The notes beneath the pieces were generated by a model. That model saw only the letters and a list, made by a program, of their open reading frames with translations, had not been told where the DNA came from and ran no database searches. A stretch of 40,478 nucleotides of DNA, from contig JAUVIR010000030.1 of assembly GCA_030592645.1 (NCBI GenBank), forward strand, positions 1-40,478, given 5' to 3'. Positions 37,849 to 40,478 of this stretch are shown here, in pieces. Numbering within the stretch: the first letter of the stretch is position 1; the number at the start of each line of letters is the position of its first letter. The translations under genes were made by a program, and so were the position numbers. The DNA is from Candidatus Fermentibacterota bacterium. Lineage in GTDB: Bacteria > Fermentibacterota > Fermentibacteria > Fermentibacterales > JCC-6.

Positions 37849-40478
37849 CTGAATCTGACATTCATGTTCACCGATATCGAAGGGTCCAACCGTCTCTGGG
37901 CCGGTAACCCGGACATGATGTCCGCTGATCTTGCTGTTCATGACAGCATTATCAGAGCCAGCGCTGATATCAACGGTGGAAGAGTTGTTAAACACACCGG
38001 TGATGGTTTCTTTCTTGTGTTCGATAACCCCGCATCTGCATCCGCATGCGCTATGGATATACAACTCTCCATGGTGTCTTCGGAGACCCTGCATAACCGC
38101 ATCCGCCTGCGGATTGGTATTCACACGGGAGAGGCGGAGGAGAGGAACAATGACTACTACGGACCGGATGTAAACCTTACGGCAAGGGTTATGGCAGCCG
38201 GTCTGGGCGGGCAGGTTCTGCTTACAGACCAAACCGCTCACTCTGACCTGCCCGGAGATTGCATACTGAAGGATCTGGGATCCCACAGCCTGAAGGATTT
38301 CCATGAACCCTGTCATCTATACTCGCTTATTCATCCTGAGCTGACCGAAAGATATGCTGCCTGTCCGAAAGTTCTTACCGTACCGGGCAGCCTGCCTCCG
38401 GAGCAGACCCCCTTTGTCGGTCGTGAGGCTGAGATGCTCAGGATTTCAGCCATTCTGAGTCAGAAGGACTGCAGATTGCTTACCCTCCTTGGCCCTGGAG
38501 GCGCAGGCAAGACGAGGCTTTCGATAAGAACTGCTCTTGAGATATCACATCGATTCAGCGATGGTGTCTATTTCGTTCCTCTGGCTTTGCCCGAATCCGG
38601 AGAAAGTGCTGCTGCAGCCGTAGCGGAAAGCATCTCGTTCACGCTGGAGGGTGATACTGACCCTGTGTCGCAGCTTCAGCAGCGCCTTAAAGGTTGTGAG
38701 ATGCTTTTTATACTGGACAATTACGAGCAGCTGACAGAGCAGGCTGATCTCCCTGCCAGGCTTCTTGAATCGTCACCCGGTCTCAGGATAATCGTTACTT
38801 CCAGAGAGAGGCTCCGACTCAGATCGGAATGGGTGTTCGAAGTGCCTGGTATGGAAGTTCCCGATGAGCCTGATCTCGATTATGAACGATATGACAGTAT
38901 CCAGCTCTACATGAAAACAGCTTTGCGGTGCAGCGGCTCCGAACCGGAACCGGATGAAATGGAACCGGTCGCAGAGATATGCCGGCTTCTTGAGGGAAGC
39001 CCTCTTGCAATAGAACTTGCGGCTTCCTGGAGCGGTTTCCTTCCCGCTGAGGACATTCTTGACCAGATTCTGACGCCCCGATCCCTGGAAACAGCGCTCA
39101 GGGACGTTCCCCGAAGGCAGAGCAGTCTTGAGGCATCCTTCATGTTTTCATGGAATCTCCTGAAACATGAACAGCAGCGTAATCTCTGCAGCCTGACCGT
39201 ATTCTGCGGAGGTTTCGATATGAAGGCCGCCGTAGAGGTCTGCGGTATCGATGTCAGAGGTATCATCGCGCTGAAGGACAGATCACTTCTCTGGCAGCTG
39301 GAGAAAAGCAGGTTCGGGCTGCACGGAATGATAAGGCACTTCGCTTCCCGGCAGGCAGCTATGCTTATGGAGGATTTTGCAGATATCGCCGACAGGCACA
39401 GCGATTACTACATTTCCCTCCTTGCGGGCAGCACGGAAGACCTGGTGCATGGAGACCGGGTAGCTGCAGTGAGCCGCCTCGGAAGGGATCTGGATAATAT
39501 CAGGGCTGCATGGAACTACTCCGTTGAGAATCGGATCATTGACAGGATAGAATCCGGGAACAGGGGACTGGCCACCCTCATGGGAGTCAGGAGCCAGTTC
39601 AGGGAGGCATATACTCTTCTGAAGGCTGCAGTTTGCAGCATGGAAGTTAATGCGGATGATCTTCTCATGGCAGGGCTCCTGACGCAGCTCGGCTGGGTTG
39701 GATCACACGTGCGGCCTCTTGAGGAATGTATCCCTATCATGCAGAGGAGTGTTGATCTGTTCAGGAGTGCCGGGGAACCTGAGGCACTGGCGTACGGTCT
39801 GAACAACTTTGCCAATGTACTGAACGTCAGAGGGGAGGACCGGAGGGCTGAACCCCTCTACAGGGAGAGCCTGCTGATAAGCAGAGAGACGGAAGACCTT
39901 TATGGTATGGCGGCAGCTCTGAACAATCTGGGGATACTGGCGGATCATACGGGAGAACTGGACAAGGCCATGGAGCTCTATTCCGAGTCCGTGGATATAT
40001 GCAGGAAGCTTGGGAACCAGCATGGTGTATCCGTCAACCTTTCGAACCTCTCCACGGTGCTGCGGGAGAAAGGTGACATGGACGGTTCCATCGAAATGCT
40101 CAACGAAGCACTGGATATAGAGCAGAAGATCGGTGACAGTTTCAATATCACACTCATCAAATGCAATATAGCAGTGCACCTTGTCATTCAGGGTATGTCC
40201 GAGCAGGCCATGGAGCTGGTCGGGACCTGTATCTCCTCCTTCGATGCTCAGGGACAGGCCGGAGGTATCGCAAGGGGCTGCATACTGCTGGCATTTATCT
40301 GCGTGGATCAGGGTAAGTTACCCGAAGCCCGCGAAAACCTCTACAGAGCGCTGGAGCTTCTGGCGAGGTACCGCTGGTTCTCACACTTCGTGGAAGCAAT
40401 GGCTGTGTGTGCCCGGTATTTCCAGGCTGCCCGATCGATGGAGCCGGCGTGTATGTCAGCTATGATATCTGTCTCCCA
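37849..40478 (+). CDS. Class III cyclase / NB-ARC-type ATPase / TPR signalling protein, 3' end outside window
   Basis: About 876 codons visible, open to the window end. The N-terminus (1-165) is a class III nucleotide cyclase domain: the metal-binding D9 in FTDIEGS, the second aspartate D52 in HTGDGFFLVF, then GIHTGEAEE and VNLTARVMAAGLGGQVLLT, which carries the Asn/Arg transition-state residues. After a linker with PFVGREAEM comes a STAND/NB-ARC ATPase: P-loop GPGGAGKTR at 215-223, Walker B LFILDNYEQL near 288, IIVTSRERLRL and GSPLAIELAASW. From about 540 TPR repeats follow (ALNNLGILADHTGELDKAME). ATG at 37864 lies inside the first beta strand; CTG at 37849 has GGGGG six bases upstream and restores the usual LTFxFTDIEGS start. 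Such proteins are thought to couple ligand sensing by TPRs to cNMP synthesis. Confidence 0.87.
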   Translation, partial: MNLTFMFTDIEGSNRLWAGNPDMMSADLAVHDSIIRASADINGGRVVKHTGDGFFLVFDNPASASACAMDIQLSMVSSETLHNRIRLRIGIHTGEAEERNNDYYGPDVNLTARVMAAGLGGQVLLTDQTAHSDLPGDCILKDLGSHSLKDFHEPCHLYSLIHPELTERYAACPKVLTVPGSLPPEQTPFVGREAEMLRISAILSQKDCRLLTLLGPGGAGKTRLSIRTALEISHRFSDGVYFVPLALPESGESAAAAVAESISFTLEGDTDPVSQLQQRLKGCEMLFILDNYEQLTEQADLPARLLESSPGLRIIVTSRERLRLRSEWVFEVPGMEVPDEPDLDYERYDSIQLYMKTALRCSGSEPEPDEMEPVAEICRLLEGSPLAIELAASWSGFLPAEDILDQILTPRSLETALRDVPRRQSSLEASFMFSWNLLKHEQQRNLCSLTVFCGGFDMKAAVEVCGIDVRGIIALKDRSLLWQLEKSRFGLHGMIRHFASRQAAMLMEDFADIADRHSDYYISLLAGSTEDLVHGDRVAAVSRLGRDLDNIRAAWNYSVENRIIDRIESGNRGLATLMGVRSQFREAYTLLKAAVCSMEVNADDLLMAGLLTQLGWVGSHVRPLEECIPIMQRSVDLFRSAGEPEALAYGLNNFANVLNVRGEDRRAEPLYRESLLISRETEDLYGMAAALNNLGILADHTGELDKAMELYSESVDICRKLGNQHGVSVNLSNLSTVLREKGDMDGSIEMLNEALDIEQKIGDSFNITLIKCNIAVHLVIQGMSEQAMELVGTCISSFDAQGQAGGIARGCILLAFICVDQGKLPEARENLYRALELLARYRWFSHFVEAMAVCARYFQAARSMEPACMSAMISVS

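Noticed and set aside
1..40478. CRISPR array, tRNA or rRNA genes
   Set aside because: I saw no regularly spaced repeats, no cloverleaf with a T-loop consensus and no conserved rRNA segments on either strand; a covariance-model scan would be needed to be certain.

Overview
The window reads as a chromosomal segment of a Gram-negative-type (diderm) bacterium that makes heptose-containing lipopolysaccharide. It carries both halves of the ADP-heptose pathway (heptose-7-phosphate kinase and adenylyltransferase), two heptosyltransferase-family glycosyltransferases, an undecaprenyl-phosphate sugar transferase, LptD, several lipoproteins with clear lipoboxes and an outer-membrane beta-barrel candidate. 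A large secreted clan CD-type protease ends in a Por/type IX-like sorting domain. This combination, together with a K+-dependent membrane pyrophosphatase and six-bladed beta-propeller lipoproteins, suggests a lineage of the FCB supergroup or a nearby candidate phylum (Fermentibacterota-like). That assignment is inference; there is no rRNA gene here to settle it. Start codons are often TTG or GTG with strong Shine-Dalgarno (SD) sequences, and a few genes seem to start at ATT, ATC or CTG.

Layout. 1-1939: tail of a small membrane protein, a winged-helix regulator and a propeller lipoprotein closed by a terminator. 2031-3543: a disturbed accessory segment holding a truncated, diverged copy of the 3' end of the barrel gene, a two-gene nucleotidyltransferase cassette with its own promoter, and the decayed C-terminal end of an IS91-like transposase. 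3544-6313 (minus): a redox operon, trxA, trxB, a two-thioredoxin-fold oxidoreductase and the intact barrel gene. 6616-10972: envelope polysaccharide genes. 11033-11305: HU. 11491-20169 (minus): envelope assembly block with a YbbR-like protein, an unknown anchored protein, rpoZ, a PpiC/SurA-type chaperone lipoprotein, an LpoA-like lipoprotein, a ROK kinase and lptD. 20228-22071: a DUF3467 gene divergent from the ADP-heptose genes.

22173-32113 (plus): housekeeping block with hppA, a NifU-like protein, rsmB, a kinase-less PASTA protein, rpe, a small lipoprotein, then ffh, rpsP, khpA, rimM, trmD, rplS, rnhB and yraN in tightly packed or overlapping order. 32197-33222 (minus): a fused winged-helix / GHKL-ATPase / STAS-like regulator with 11-bp-phased TTGTCA repeats at both ends. 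33623-35230: a GT-C-type membrane protein gene broken by a single in-frame TGA. 35291-37783: the secreted protease. 37849 to the window end: a class III cyclase / NB-ARC-type ATPase / TPR signalling protein that runs off the edge.

The points most worth following are the repeat-flanked cassette with the IS91-like remnant, the kinase-less PASTA protein lying in the slot that PrkC occupies in many bacteria, the regulator with phased operator repeats, the in-frame TGA in the membrane protein, and the near-cognate start codons.
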